In this document: piece by piece, positions 21,901 through 31,413 of the stretch | How positions within the stretch are numbered: position 1 is the stretch's first letter | Layout: the number at the start of each line of letters is the position of its first letter | Origin: Podospora comata | Lineage: Eukaryota; Ascomycota; Sordariomycetes; Sordariales; Podosporaceae | Reading direction: 5' to 3' | Assembly: GCA_017354895.1 (NCBI GenBank) | Contig: CP071493.1 | Span: 7,750,001-7,814,000, forward strand | Length of the DNA: 64,000 nt | Notes under the pieces: model-generated | Databases searched by the model: none | Told to the model about the DNA's origin: nothing | Seen by the model: the letters and a program-made list of their open reading frames with translations, nothing else | Program-made: the position numbers and the translations under genes

Positions 21901-22828
21901 CTCTGGCCGGATCTGGCACCAGCTCCCGGAAGTTGGGCATTGGTCTGTTGATATCCACCATGTGCGCCCATTCGCGGCCTGCCTTTCTAGCGCTGGATGC
22001 TGCAAGTTTGCCATGGGGTTCCAGAGCTGGGAACTCCACTGGAAGAATGGAGTCGATATCCTCGAGATCCTCCTCTTCCTCGCTCTCGTCAGAAGCACCA
22101 TTCGTTGGGGCTTTATCGGCGGCCTCATCCTCTTGGTCAGGAGCTGCCTCGGGCTCCTGATCCAAGACCTCTTCGACTTCCTTCGCCTGTTTTTCCGCCT
22201 CTTCATCCGCAACCTTTCTCCTTTTCGTAAAGTCGATACCTCTGGAGACACCCGGAGCAACCTCAAGCAGACCACCGGATCCAAGCTTGATAACACGTTC
22301 TAGTTTCTTCCTGCTGTCAGCTTCCTCAATGGCAGCCGAAGCCCGTAGCTGATCCTCCAACGCAGCTGTTGACTCGATACCCTCCAAACCACCAGGAGCG
22401 AAAGGGAAGAACCCGGCGCCACCCCGGACAAATTCAGATCTGCTGGCGGGTTTCCTAGTCATGGACGTGCTGTTCTTCGCCGTGGCATGCGAGGCAGGAA
22501 CAGTGACATTTCTGTAGCCTGTAACCCGACCCTCAAGCCCATGACGCACGAAGCGGGTGACGGTGCGGGTCTGGCTGGGCGCAATGTTGAAGAGCAGGGA
22601 GTAGTCAATCGGGGTGTCCCATCGTTGCTGAAGCTTGTCGAGCCACTCGTCCGAGAATGTGGCCGATGGCGACAGGAATTTCCGCTCGAGTTCGGCGCGC
22701 AGCTCATCAGGGTCTTGCTTCTTGGGCGGCTTAACTACCTTGTGGTCAAGGATGTCGTCAATTGCATCGAATGTGGAATTGTCGTCCAGGTGAAGCCGTT
22801 GTATGGCATCATGGAGATCGGTCGCCAT
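18971..22828 (-). CDS. ski2: Superkiller helicase Ski2 (SKIV2L)
   Basis: DExH RNA helicase of the Ski complex, which feeds mRNA to the cytoplasmic exosome for 3'-5' decay. It is one exon of 1285 aa (yeast Ski2 is 1287). The start MATDLHDAIQRL at 22828 is preferred over an in-frame ATG at 23014 because the upstream part looks untranslated. Walker A AHTSAGKT is near residue 334, DEVHYVND near 424, LLSATVPN follows, and motif VI QMAGRAGRRGLDT is near 747. The N-terminus shows the Ski2-type SRSEFVRGGAGFFPFAPGG. The insert between the RecA domains carries an Arg/Gly-rich stretch (about residues 529-575). The arch and the C-terminal DSHCT domain follow, to ...RDITAVASLYM. Converges with the CHMP1-like gene. 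Confidence 0.96.
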   Translation of the reverse strand: MATDLHDAIQRLHLDDNSTFDAIDDILDHKVVKPPKKQDPDELRAELERKFLSPSATFSDEWLDKLQQRWDTPIDYSLLFNIAPSQTRTVTRFVRHGLEGRVTGYRNVTVPASHATAKNSTSMTRKPASRSEFVRGGAGFFPFAPGGLEGIESTAALEDQLRASAAIEEADSRKKLERVIKLGSGGLLEVAPGVSRGIDFTKRRKVADEEAEKQAKEVEEVLDQEPEAAPDQEDEAADKAPTNGASDESEEEEDLEDIDSILPVEFPALEPHGKLAASSARKAGREWAHMVDINRPMPNFRELVPDPAREWPFELDNFQKEAVYHLENGDSVFVAAHTSAGKTVVAEYAIALAAKHMTKAIYTSPIKALSNQKFRDFRQTFDEVGILTGDVQINPEASCLIMTTEILRSMLYRGADIIRDVEFVIFDEVHYVNDFERGVVWEEVIIMLPEHVSLILLSATVPNTHEFASWVGRTKQKDIYVISTPKRPVPLEHYLWANKNIYKIVDSEKRFVEKGWKDANAAMQGKDKPPKAIEATPARGGGNQRGGGRGGQQRGGNQQRGGGRGGGQQQRGRGGPPRASHNPGYMGRTGRPGGFTSAAQDKNLWVHLVQFLKKQTLLPACIFVFSKKRCEENADALSNQDFCTAQEKSAIHMTIEKSIARLKPEDRTLPQIVRLRELLSRGIAVHHGGLLPIVKELVEILFAQTLVKVLFATETFAMGLNLPTRTVVFSGYRKHDGHSFRNLLPGEYTQMAGRAGRRGLDTVGSVIIVPPGGDEAPPVTDLRQMILGEPSKLRSQFRLTYNMILNLLRVEALKIEEMIKRSFSEHATQQLLPEHEKAVKLSEADLAKVKRDSCQICDVHMDDCHQAGEDFKQLTEELYRALLNIPIGRKMFTPGRLIVWMKEGVRTPGLLLAEGASTKSSATVPMLHVLEIRTNREIRNDTDLLPFVPSLRKYYTSLPQAKKHIGTKTLHVPLSDLVCLTKYVTKGILPDIFGSGEGYQKAKDKLQTICRTWASDHWDEMDLGRIKSLAIHDIINKRCEAEVKLTKSAAPLCTFFLKHYAMCHDQWLIKTNIDQLRQALSNQNLQLLPDYEQRIQVLKDLRFIDEETRIQLKGKVACEIHSGDELVLTELILENVLADYEPAEIAALLSAFVFQEKTESIPKLTHNLEKGMKTIVELSEKVNAVQTLHQVIQTSEESNDFVSKPRFGLMEVVYEWAKGVSFKNITNLTDVLEGTIVRTISRLDETCREVKNAARIIGDPELYQKMTVAQELIRRDITAVASLYM

Positions 22829-23202
22829 TTCGGCGGTAATGGTAGTGTGATGGTCTCGTCCACTGCTTGCAAAAATCAAGTGATATTTTCGACCGAGTTC
22901 AAGGTGTGATGTTGTGCCCAAACATGGACGACTCCAACCTGGAAGACAGCAAGGTCGCAGCTTCATCGACTTGCCCCGCCAAATCATTTGTGGGGTAGCC
23001 TGACAAGGATGCACCTTTGTGACGACAGCTCGACAGGCACGCAGGGGTTAGGGTTGCATCATATCTTTAAAGGGGGCCCAGAAACATAGCGCCGTCTTCG
23101 TCTTCAAGGATATTGTTTGAATGGTGACACAGCTGTTTAAACTAGTGTCTCTAAAATAAATGAACATTTGGCTCTTGCCGCATACGGAGTACCACTGGCC
23201 TT
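22829..23202. other. ski2 upstream region and 3' end of csm3
   Basis: A 374-bp stretch containing the ski2 promoter. An in-frame ATG at 23014 extends ski2 by 62 codons with no conserved sequence. Near 23043..23050 is a single telomere-like GGGTTAGGG word, probably chance. Confidence 0.4.
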
Positions 23203-24537
23203 TTACCACAACCCATCCATCTCTGCCATTGCCGCCTCATCATCGTCAAAGCTGGTGTCTTTTTTGGCCCCAGCCTCCTTCTGGGTTTCAGGAACAGGCT
23301 TAGAAGACGCTCCCTCTGCCTCTGCTTCTGCCATCAGAGCGTCAAGATCGTCCTCCTCATCATTAACCTTCGTAGGCTCCGTAGACTTGGGCGCGCTCGG
23401 TGCCTTCGTAGGTGGCTGGGCCTCAACCTCGGCCATAAGCGCATCCAAATCGTCATCATCAAAGTCATCCACTTCTTTCCTTTGCGGGGCAGATGGTTTA
23501 GAATTGCCATCGCCAAGTATGCTCTTGGTTGACTGGTTTGGTCTAGTGGACAATGTTTCCGCTTCTGCCTCGGCCATCAGAGCGTCCAGATCGTCATCCT
23601 CTGGTATGTTATTCGCCTGTGGTTTTGGTGGTACCGCTGCCGTGCTGTTACTTGTCCCATTCCCAAATATGCTCTCCGACCCGTTCCCAAATATGCTTCT
23701 TGGTGGCTGCCCAGAGTTAGCCTCTGCCTCTGCCATCAGCGCATCTAAATCATCATCGTCCGGAACGTCTTCACCCCTATCCCCCTTGGTCGCAGCTCTT
23801 GGCGTGGCATTGTAGATGTCATCGTCTCCAAACAAATCATCCCCATCGGGTGTCTTCGGTCGTTCCTTGGCCTTATCGAACACAGGCGCAATCCTTCCTG
23901 TATCTTTTGGTGTCTTATCATGTTCGTAAATCGGAAACGGGTCTACGTCGTTCGGACCCTCCTCTCCCTCGCCTCTGGGTTTCAACTCGTCAATCCATTT
24001 CATCCTGGCGTTCCGCAACGAGGTCTTGTGTCCAGCCTTTTCCACCATCGCCAATGCGTCTAGGAAGCTGGCTTTGGGAAAGAGTTCGTCAAGCCATTCC
24101 TGGTAGAACGATAACATTCGGGCAGCGTCGGAAAATTCGTGGCCTTTGCCTTTGAGCTTTAGTCTGGATTGGGCGTTTTTTCGTAGCCATGGAATGCCTT
24201 TGTCTGATAGTAGTCTAGTCATGATATTAGCATACATGCCAGATCAGGCGGGGGCTAGGCGAAGTGTATACCGGGCATCGTCAAGCTTGACTCTGGGAAC
24301 ACGAGCTTTCTTCTTGTCGACTTCTGTTTCTAACCCGAGAACATCGGTCCCTTTTCTCTTTTTACTACTGGCGTCGGTCTTCTTGTCATCGGTCTTCTTG
24401 GATTTGTCGCCTTTCGGGGAACCGAACAGGTCTTCCTCGTCAAAGTCGCTCCATCCTTCTAGAAAACTATCGACAAAAGCACCGCTGTCCTTTTTGTTGC
24501 CATTGGTGACTTTGCTGGGACCTGCTGCGGCGGGCAT
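23203..24537 (-). CDS. csm3: Replication fork protection component Csm3/Swi3 (Tipin)
   Basis: Partner of Tof1/Swi1 in the fork protection complex, needed for fork pausing and checkpoint signalling in the nucleus. Exon 1 is 24272..24537, the intron 24215..24271 (GTATAC...GACTAG, 57 nt), exon 2 23203..24214; 425 aa. The junction gives [19 protein letters not shown], the start of the Swi3 domain, which continues with [39 protein letters not shown] and AGHK (about residues 83-165). The acidic tail contains four copies of [13 protein letters not shown]-like sequence near residues 240, 290, 340 and 375. It ends in the conserved [11 protein letters not shown]. The N-terminus is acidic with DEEDLFGS followed by a lysine-rich segment. 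Divergent from nuo20.9. Confidence 0.93.
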
Positions 24538-24898
24538 TGTGAGAATACTTCGTGGTCGACTATCGCAACTTTTGTTGCTTCAACTGGTGTTGTTGGGTTT
24601 GGGGGGAGACAAGACCATTAAAAAGAGACGCGACTTTGAGATGGTTGGCGCGTCGCGCGTCAAGCTGTGTAAGTGGTTGTGGCTTGCCCCGCAGCGCACA
24701 AGCCACATTGAATTCCCGCCAAGACTTTTTGACATGATATTTGCCTCAGGCATCGATCCACTGCTGGAGCTTCAACGGCCTGGGTCCAGCAAGCTTCAAG
24801 GAACGAGCCAATCCAGACGACCTCCATTCGCTTGCCTGCGCCCGCCCTGCTCGACGACGACGACTACGGAAACCGCCGGCCAGGCCCAGTCAGTCAAA
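24538..24898. promoter_or_regulatory. Divergent promoter, csm3 and nuo20.9
   Basis: A 361-bp non-coding region between two diverging start codons. C-rich tracts precede the nuo20.9 start (cagtcaaaATG). No particular site was recognised. Confidence 0.4.
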
Positions 24899-25746
24899 AT
24901 GTCGACCACTCCCGGAAACACGTATACCATCAGCAAGCAGATCAAGACTGAGTATCCAGTGAGTTTTGCGGTGCCGAGAAACCCAATTGAAGGGGACCAA
25001 GCTAACTGGGGTTTGCACACAGCTCATCGATAATGATCCGTATGGTCCCCCCCTCACTAGATGTCGAAGTTCTCGAGCACGGAGATGGACAGGAATTAAC
25101 ATCGATTGGTAACAATCCAGGCACTTCAAGCGTGTAATTCGGTACGCCCGGCCGTCCGATTACGTCCACGGCATCGTCGCTGCCGCCGCCGGCCCCAGTC
25201 TTCTCTACGCCATGGAGAGATTTGCTCCCTCATATGTCGGAAAGGGTGGTGTCGCCCAGACCATGCGGTTGGGTGGTGCCATGGGGTTGTGTGGTGGTTT
25301 CATCTACTTTTACCAGCGGTCTATTCGTACGTCATCGCTCCATCACAGCATATCAAGGCAACAGTCGGGCTTCGGGCCGGGTTTAGAAGAATTTGGATAA
25401 TGTGGGAGGGTGCAGGCGGTACTAGAGACAGGAACTGACGGCTCTGATAGTGCGCTTCTACGGTATGAGCGAAAACGCCCGGGAAGTCCAGATGGACATG
25501 CGCGAGATGGTCGACAAGGTCAAGCGCGGCGAGCCTATCTACGGCGAAAGTCAGCTTACTCCCGCCATGCAGGGTGTTGCCGCCCGCCAGTCTCGATATT
25601 CCGCTCTCTTCATGGCTGTGCTCCCCTGGTTCAACTTTGTCAACCACAGCCAGCACGGTGTTGACACCGCCAAGTATTACAGACAAGCCGAGAGGGAGCT
25701 GGAGGCTGAGCGTCTTGCGCGGGAGGGTGGGAACCCTAGCCAGTAA
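24899..25746 (+). CDS. nuo20.9: NADH:ubiquinone oxidoreductase 20.9 kDa subunit
   Basis: Accessory subunit of mitochondrial complex I, known from Neurospora. Exons are 24899..24958, 25023..25039, 25121..25326 and 25451..25746, 192 aa, all phases closing. The start MSTTPGNTYTISKQIKTEYP, then LIDNDPHFKRVIRYARPSDY, matches the family start. Two hydrophobic segments follow (about residues 45-65 and 75-95, with GGVAQTMRLGGAMGLCGGF). The matrix-side end contains LRFYGMSENAREVQMDMREM, YGESQLTPAMQGVAARQSRYSA and QHGVDTAKYYRQAERELEAER. Exon 2 is only 17 nt long, so a mis-called exon here would break the frame. Confidence 0.95.
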
Positions 25747-26230
25747 AAGGAAAAGGAATGAAAAGAACGATTGCATGTGCGGGGAGGGGTGCTGGACTGC
25801 GGGTGCCAGGTTGTATATACCAATGCTAGAAGGCTGGCCAACAGACATTTTTTTTGATGAACATATTGCTAAGTATCTATCTTGGGTTGATGTGCTCACC
25901 GATTTTCAGCTCTTACACCGAATATTGGCGCTCAAACGACGTTGGATTGGATGTTTCTATGGGCTTGAGGGGTAGAGTGAGATCAATGCGTGTATACTTT
26001 AGCCCTACTACGCAACACGGCAGCGGGTATCTCATGTACGTTTGAATGGTTTACCCGGAGTTAAAGATGATTTTGACGTAGCTGACAATGGTCATACCCA
26101 GATAGTTACTCATATATACGAATGCTATGCATACAAATCTTGCACTCACCATCACGCCACCCGTGCCCACCACCTTGATTCAACTATCCTCAATCTACCC
26201 TCCGGACCTCCCAATCAAGCCACCAGTATT
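25747..26230. other. Convergent 3' region, nuo20.9 and AA9 LPMO
   Basis: A 484-bp stretch between two gene ends, A+T rich toward 26050..26130. No gene was recognised. Confidence 0.4.
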
Positions 26231-27381
26231 TTAAGCGCACTGCGAGTAGTAAGGAGGCGAAACAGCCTTGCAAGATCCGCTCTGTCGAAGGGTCAGCACT
26301 GATGCCACTTTGGAAAAGGGGTTCACTCATAACAACTTACAGCGCAGTTCGTGCATCCAGTATACCCGTTACCGCCACACTGCCCATACATGGCAACACT
26401 GCAACCGGAGTTGCCGCCGCCAGCATTACTACCACCGCCAGTAGCAGGAGAAGAACCACCGCCTCCTGGAGCAATCGCGGAAGGAGAAGAGCCAACCTTG
26501 CAGGTTGACGCACACCCAGTGCAAGCCCCACCAGGAGTTCTAGTCTCACCACCAGAATAAACCGCCGGTCCAGGGGCGGTGTAAGAAGTAAGCGCAGCGT
26601 GGATGTTCACCTGCCCTTCACTGGCACCATAGGCACCGGGGAGCCTCACCGTCGCAGGGCTAGCGTTGCCACCACCGGAGACGGTGATCTGGTAGCAGGT
26701 CATGTAAAACTGACCGCCACCGCTTGGACCAGCAGCGTGGAGAGCTAGCGACTCGGCACGGAGGAGGTAGTCGCCCGAGGGGATGTCAGCGGGGATCTTG
26801 ACGTCCATCTTGCCGCAGCAGGCGTTGAGGTCCTTGCTGCCCCAGTTGTCATCGTCACCAACGCGGCCGCCAGCCTTTTTGGACCACGAGTTGGAAAGGA
26901 TCTTGAACCAGCCGGTGGAGGTGCCGTCGGCGGTGGAGGCGTCTGGGACCTTGGAGAGGTAGACCTGGACGGGGCCGTAGTGGGCGCCGCCGATGGCTTC
27001 TTGAGAGCAGGACCGGTCACCAGTTTGCTGTGGGTAGGGTTTCAGTGACGGTGCGGAAGGAAACCATGGGGTAGAAGCATACCTGGTGCATCTCGACAGT
27101 CACGGTGCCGCCGGCGCGAACAGGGCACTTGCCAGCGACGCCACGAGTACCGGCATTGCACACAAAGTCACGGCCTCCGACGTTGGTGACGGGCGAGTTG
27201 GAAGGGGGGAGACGAGCGCAGGAGGAGCCGTGCTGAAAAGGTCAGTCACAGGTCCAGGTCAACACCAGGAGAGAAGACTTATATAATCGGTACCGTCAAC
27301 CCAGAGTTGCTGGAAGGTGGCATGGGCAGCAACCTCTTTGGCGGCCAGTGCCGTCAAGGCAGCAAAGAATGTCGACTTCAT
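26231..27381 (-). CDS. AA9 lytic polysaccharide monooxygenase with CBM1
   Basis: Secreted copper enzyme that cuts cellulose oxidatively. Exons are 27283..27381, 27083..27229, 26341..27027 and 26231..26281; 327 aa. The signal peptide MKSTFFAALTALAAKEVAA is followed by His20 (HATFQQLW), the N-terminal copper-brace residue. The second copper His is in AIGGAHYGPVQVYLSK and the axial Tyr in GQFYMTCYQ. After a Gly/Ser linker comes a C-terminal cellulose-binding CBM1 (YGQCGGNGYTGCTNCASGSC, then KAVSPPYYSQCA). The last 51-nt exon completes the CBM1. Intron 1 has no usable GT donor: ATAAGT after GAT TAT and CAC before GGC TCC give DGTDYGSSCARLPPSNSPVT, as in Neurospora AA9s. AT-AC splicing at 27230..27282 is therefore proposed. 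The closest relative I recall is a CBM1-bearing Neurospora AA9 (NCU07898 type). Confidence 0.92.
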
Positions 27382-28730
27382 TTTGAACTGGAACCCGGAT
27401 GGAGTCAAGATGGAAGAATGGAAGCAAGCCACTGACGAAGCAATGGGCAGAGAGAGGGGGAGGGGAGGACAACCGCTTTTTTTTCGGTGATATATACCTC
27501 CCACTGTTTGGCTGCTTCCACTCTACCCCAGATGTAGGGGGTGGCTGGCCAGGTTCTCACTCGCGCCCACTCGTCATGCTCGACCGTTGGGCTGTCGAAG
27601 CTATGCATGCATACGGGGGCGTTCCAACCGAGCTCACTTACCGGCCCTCGATTCCTTGACTTGTCAAATCTCACCCTGTCCAAACCAGGACAGGAGGCTC
27701 GATCAGGAGTATACTACCGCGATCACTCTTTGGTCGAGTGGCTGCATTTGCCGAAGGCAACATGTCTGCACCCCAGCCGGGGTCCCCAGACTGGTGTGGG
27801 TTGGTGTGTGGTGGAACACGCTCTATCCGCTCGAGAAATCTGGGGTATAGTGTTCCACGGCATGATTGAGGTTTAATATGGACCGAACGGGCACGCGGAC
27901 GAGCAGCGACAAATGAGGTTTGTGAGCGCATATTGGAGAGGTGCTGCGGGATCAATATCAACAGAGTATTTACCCGGGCCTTCTCACGGCAGCGCTGGGC
28001 CCGCAGCACCCGGCTTTCCGCAATTGGTGCGGACACAACAGACAGAAGTGGACTGGATGATCCGTTCCGGTTATTTTGGTTGGGTTGTTTGTTGAGGGTG
28101 GTGAATCTGCTGTAGAGCGGCTACGATGCCAACCAAGTCGGTGCATGGTATCTAACTGGTGAGAGAGTCGCACATCAAAAATCAGGAACAACCCCTCGGA
28201 CGGTTTTCATCCTCTGTGATAGTCAAAGCCCGCACCGACATGGGTCTCAAGCAAGGGCATTTCAAGATCTGAACTGTCTGTATAGCAACCATCGTGACCG
28301 GGTTTTCATCATGCTGCGATTCGTTTCGGGGGTCAGCCTGCATCGGCCTTATGCCGGAACTTACTGCCACACAAATGAATCTTCCATGGGCTCCTAATCT
28401 CTCACCACTTTCCCGACTGGCATGACTTGTCTGAATTCCTGATGATGGTCAAACACAGCCCTTGGCAGAAGCAGGTGGCCTTCTAAGACCTCGCTGAAGG
28501 ATCTCAGGCAATCTAAGAAAATACACGGGAATGGTGGGATTATATGTCCTGGAGTACAGCACGGCTCGTCATTCAAATCCCGAGAGCTCTTTACGTCATA
28601 GGACTGCTACGGTCTGACTTATTTGTGTGTGAAGGCTTGGTGAGCCGTGGCATCTGGTAAAATCCTGCGAAAATCATTCGATCTAGTGAGTCGGAAGTTT
28701 CGATCTTGACATGAGCAACACGCCCGTCTA
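27382..28730. other. Intergenic region upstream of AA9 LPMO
   Basis: A 1.35-kb stretch with no recognised gene. The part next to 27382 must hold the LPMO promoter. Nothing could be assigned to CreA, Clr or Xyr factors with confidence. Confidence 0.4.
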
Positions 28731-29505
28731 TCAAACTGCGTCTCCAGATGCCCAAGCTCTCAACTCCACATACATCTCCTTGCTATAATCTCCAAACCTT
28801 GCCCACAGACCATGAATCCAATCGTTGTACCTCTTCGGCCAGCTTCGCCCTTCAAACATGGCCTTTGTATACTCCCAATATTCACGGATTGAATCCTGCC
28901 ATTTCCCAATCAATTATCCCAATGAACATCCACCCTCTGGTCCCGTCAGGCCGTTTGAACTGATCCACCAGAATGTTTCTCGGGTTCAGATCTGCGTGCG
29001 TGAACACAATTTCATGACCTTGTTGACCTGGGTCGTCAGAGCACCTCATGAGCTTGCTGAAGTCTGCTTCGTCACGAAACGGCCCCAATAGTTTCCCACC
29101 ACGAAGTCGCATGTCAGCAATGGAACCCCCGAGGGTGTTGCGTATGGCCATGGTCTCGTTGGCGGTAGTCGGGATCCCGCAAATTTGTGACATGTAATTT
29201 TCAAGTTGCCCGAAAATCTGCCTCGCGTCCCTGTTGAATGACGCATCGAGGGATTGAACAAGTTGAAAGCCCGGAAGCCCCGTCATGAGAATGAATGCAA
29301 CTTGGCGGCCGCCCGGTCGATAGACGGTATCGAGTGGACGCGGAACTGGCACATCAGTGTGCTGTTGAACCAATCTGAGAGCCTCTGCCTCATTTCGAAT
29401 ACGGTCTAGCTCATCGACCAAGTTTGACTCTTTAAGATAAAGGCCAAAAGGTAAGCGGGTGACACTGACTGAGTGTATGGGGTAAATGCCAAATCGAAGT
29501 AACAT
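28731..29505 (-). pseudogene. APH-family (aminoglycoside phosphotransferase-like) kinase gene with frameshift
   Basis: Encodes a protein-kinase-fold phosphotransferase of the fungal APH expansion, substrate unknown. The first frame (28882..29505) shows RNEAEALRLVQQHTDVPVPRPLD, the ATP-lid region, the catalytic loop HADLNPRNILVD and the metal-binding IIDWEMAG, then stops after FNP. The next frame (to 28731) directly continues the family end with EYWEYTKAMFEGRSWPKRYNDWI. One extra base near 28885..28893 explains the shift, and no splice signals fit. It is therefore a recent pseudogene or a sequence error. The N-terminus (MLLRFGIYPIHSVSVTRLPFGLYLK) may lack an upstream exon. Located 440 bp from the initiator tRNA. 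Confidence 0.75.
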
Positions 29506-31109
29506 TCATGTTTATTCAAGGTGCCTGAATTTGTGGGCTGAGAATCACGGGAATTGCGGCCATATTGGCTACCTTGTGTTGAACATAATGCTTGGAACTA
29601 AATTCCTTTGTATCTTGGATACTCCCGAGTCGTCTCTGGGCTTGATACGTACTGGTAACAAAAAATTAACAAAGGAATTACGAACGAGAGATCGATGGCT
29701 TTGAGTTTGTCGAGGCTACACATGAACACATTTGAAATTACAAGCATCAATCTCTTCCCTGGGAAGATTTCTCACATCTATGAGGAGTTTTGACTAGAAC
29801 TAGCTTGTGTCAAAGCGACTCATAATACCTTGTGCCTATTGTCTGCACAATGCTAGGTAGCAGTCCTCTTAACAAAGCAAGAGTGCTACAGACTGGGCCA
29901 ACATAACATCAAGATGTGACTCATTACAATATCCACAGTTGAGAAGCTGCATGGCGCAGCAGAAGCGCGCCGGGCTCATAACCCGGAGGTCACTTGATCG
30001 AAACAAGTTGCAGCTAAACTTCTTCACCTCCCCACCCCTCCCCTCCTTTATTTCGGGGTTCATCCCATTCTTTGTTTTAAGCTTCATGTCTTTGAAGTCG
30101 AGCGTATGTTTTGTCTCATCAAGCCCTGGTATACCTCTCGGTGATTTGAATCAACCATCAAAGTCATCGCAAGGTTTGGCTGGGCCTTGGCTTCTCACTC
30201 TCAACCTGATTAAATATGCTTCAGAAACTCCAGGCTTGCTGTTATCGTCAAATTACATGAATTTTACGGCCGACTCATGACCGTTGAAACATCGAGCTTT
30301 ACCCTGCCGTGGGGTGAAGGTGCTGCTCCTCCTGCTGGTAAGATGGGTGGATCAGGATGGCTGTGGCTCCTTTCCACCACCTGCCGGCGACCAAGGCATG
30401 TTTGTTGGCTCCTTTCCTCTGAGCCACTGAGTGAGCATGCTGGAAAGGAAATTGCATTTTCTTCACAAGGTGCCGCTCTGGTGATACTGTGGAGTCTACC
30501 GTGTGGCTCTGATTTCTTGCAACCAAGCCCACTTTCTTTCTCTCGCTCAGGCTCCTGGCTACGTCGCTTCTTTCACCAATCCATTCATGTTTGTCTTAGC
30601 TTCAGTCCCTAGGTACCTCACCTTAGATTATACGATAGGACCGCTTAAGCAGAAAGAATCATCACCAACAGCCAGAGAGTATAAAAAGTCATGAGGAGGA
30701 TTTCCCGCATAAGGTCCTAAACCAATCTCGGTCCTGCAACAGGTTTCCGTGGAACGTACAATGCAGCAACGGGCCTCTGCTATCCAAGGATGCCACTCGT
30801 GGTGATGATTTTCTCGTCGGCGGATACACCACAGGCAAACAACAGCTAACCGCTATCAATCATCGTGTGACTATGGGTAGAGATCAAGAAGGCGTCCCCA
30901 CGTTCTCGCCGTCTGATGGAGCTGCCCACCTCAAACTCAACCAGGTAATATATGCTACCGACGTGCAGAAGATGAAAAGAGAGCTGCAATTCACAACGAT
31001 CGGACCCCAAGACCTGATATGTTTCATCGACAACTTCGATATGCAAATGTTGGCTCGAGAGTGTGAGGCCATTGCGTCTGCACAAGGCTCCAGAGATAGT
31101 CACTAGACA
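29506..31109. other. Intergenic region holding tRNA-Met and an unassigned short frame
   Basis: Apart from the tRNA, nothing certain. An open frame at 30867..31106 plus (79 codons, containing LICFIDNFDMQMLARECEAIA) looks somewhat protein-like but lacks upstream exons and ends where the 21-bp repeat starts. It may be a remnant of an old gene. Confidence 0.35.
29945..30016 (+). tRNA. Initiator tRNA-Met (CAT)
   Basis: A 72-nt cloverleaf without intron. The 7-bp acceptor stem is AGCTGCA/TGCAGCT with A as discriminator base. The anticodon stem carries the three G-C pairs GGG/CCC typical of initiators around loop CTCATAA (anticodon CAT). The T loop reads GATCGAAAC, not TTCGA, the hallmark of eukaryotic initiator tRNA, and the first pair is A-T. 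Internal B-box-like sequence is present; TTT runs were not inspected in detail. Confidence 0.95.
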
Positions 31110-31250
31110 GGAAAACATACCCACAAGGCGTTCAAAGATGGTCATCAGGCGTCAGAGGATTGTGGGTAGGCACGCAAGGACAGTCGATAGGCCGAGAAAT
31201 ATAGTTGATAGGCATTCAAATGTGCTTGATAGGCCTTCAATAACGGCCAA
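31110..31250 (+). repeat. 21-bp minisatellite, locus 2 (6 units)
   Basis: The core AGGC recurs at 31126, 31147, 31168, 31189, 31210 and 31231, an exact 21-bp spacing. The best units read TTGATAGGCnTTCAA plus six variable bases; the left units are more diverged. One plus frame stays open across all units (31063..31314) and gives a seven-residue repeat of the type R-x-V-D-R-x-x. The unit is the reverse complement of the array at 9.2 kb. Confidence 0.82.
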
Positions 31251-31413
31251 GGGGTTCCAGCTGATGTCTACAGACATTCAAAAATTACTGATACACGGTG
31301 TTTGTGGATATTAATGCCAATAATCCACAGCAATACAGCCACATTCCATCCTGCCTCCCCGGGCCAGAAGATGATCCCCGTATATAGTACCTGCTCAACC
31401 CTCGACAGTCTTC
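31251..31413. other. Short spacer between repeat and HET gene
   Basis: Non-coding 3' flank of the HET-ankyrin gene. Nothing was recognised. Confidence 0.3.

Noticed and set aside
23043-23050. Telomere-like GGGTTAGGG
   Set aside because: A single copy, inside a promoter, with unique genes on both sides; chance is enough.
24146-25033. 295-codon plus-strand frame over the csm3 start and nuo20.9 leader
   Set aside because: It runs antisense through csm3 coding sequence and ends inside a nuo20.9 intron.
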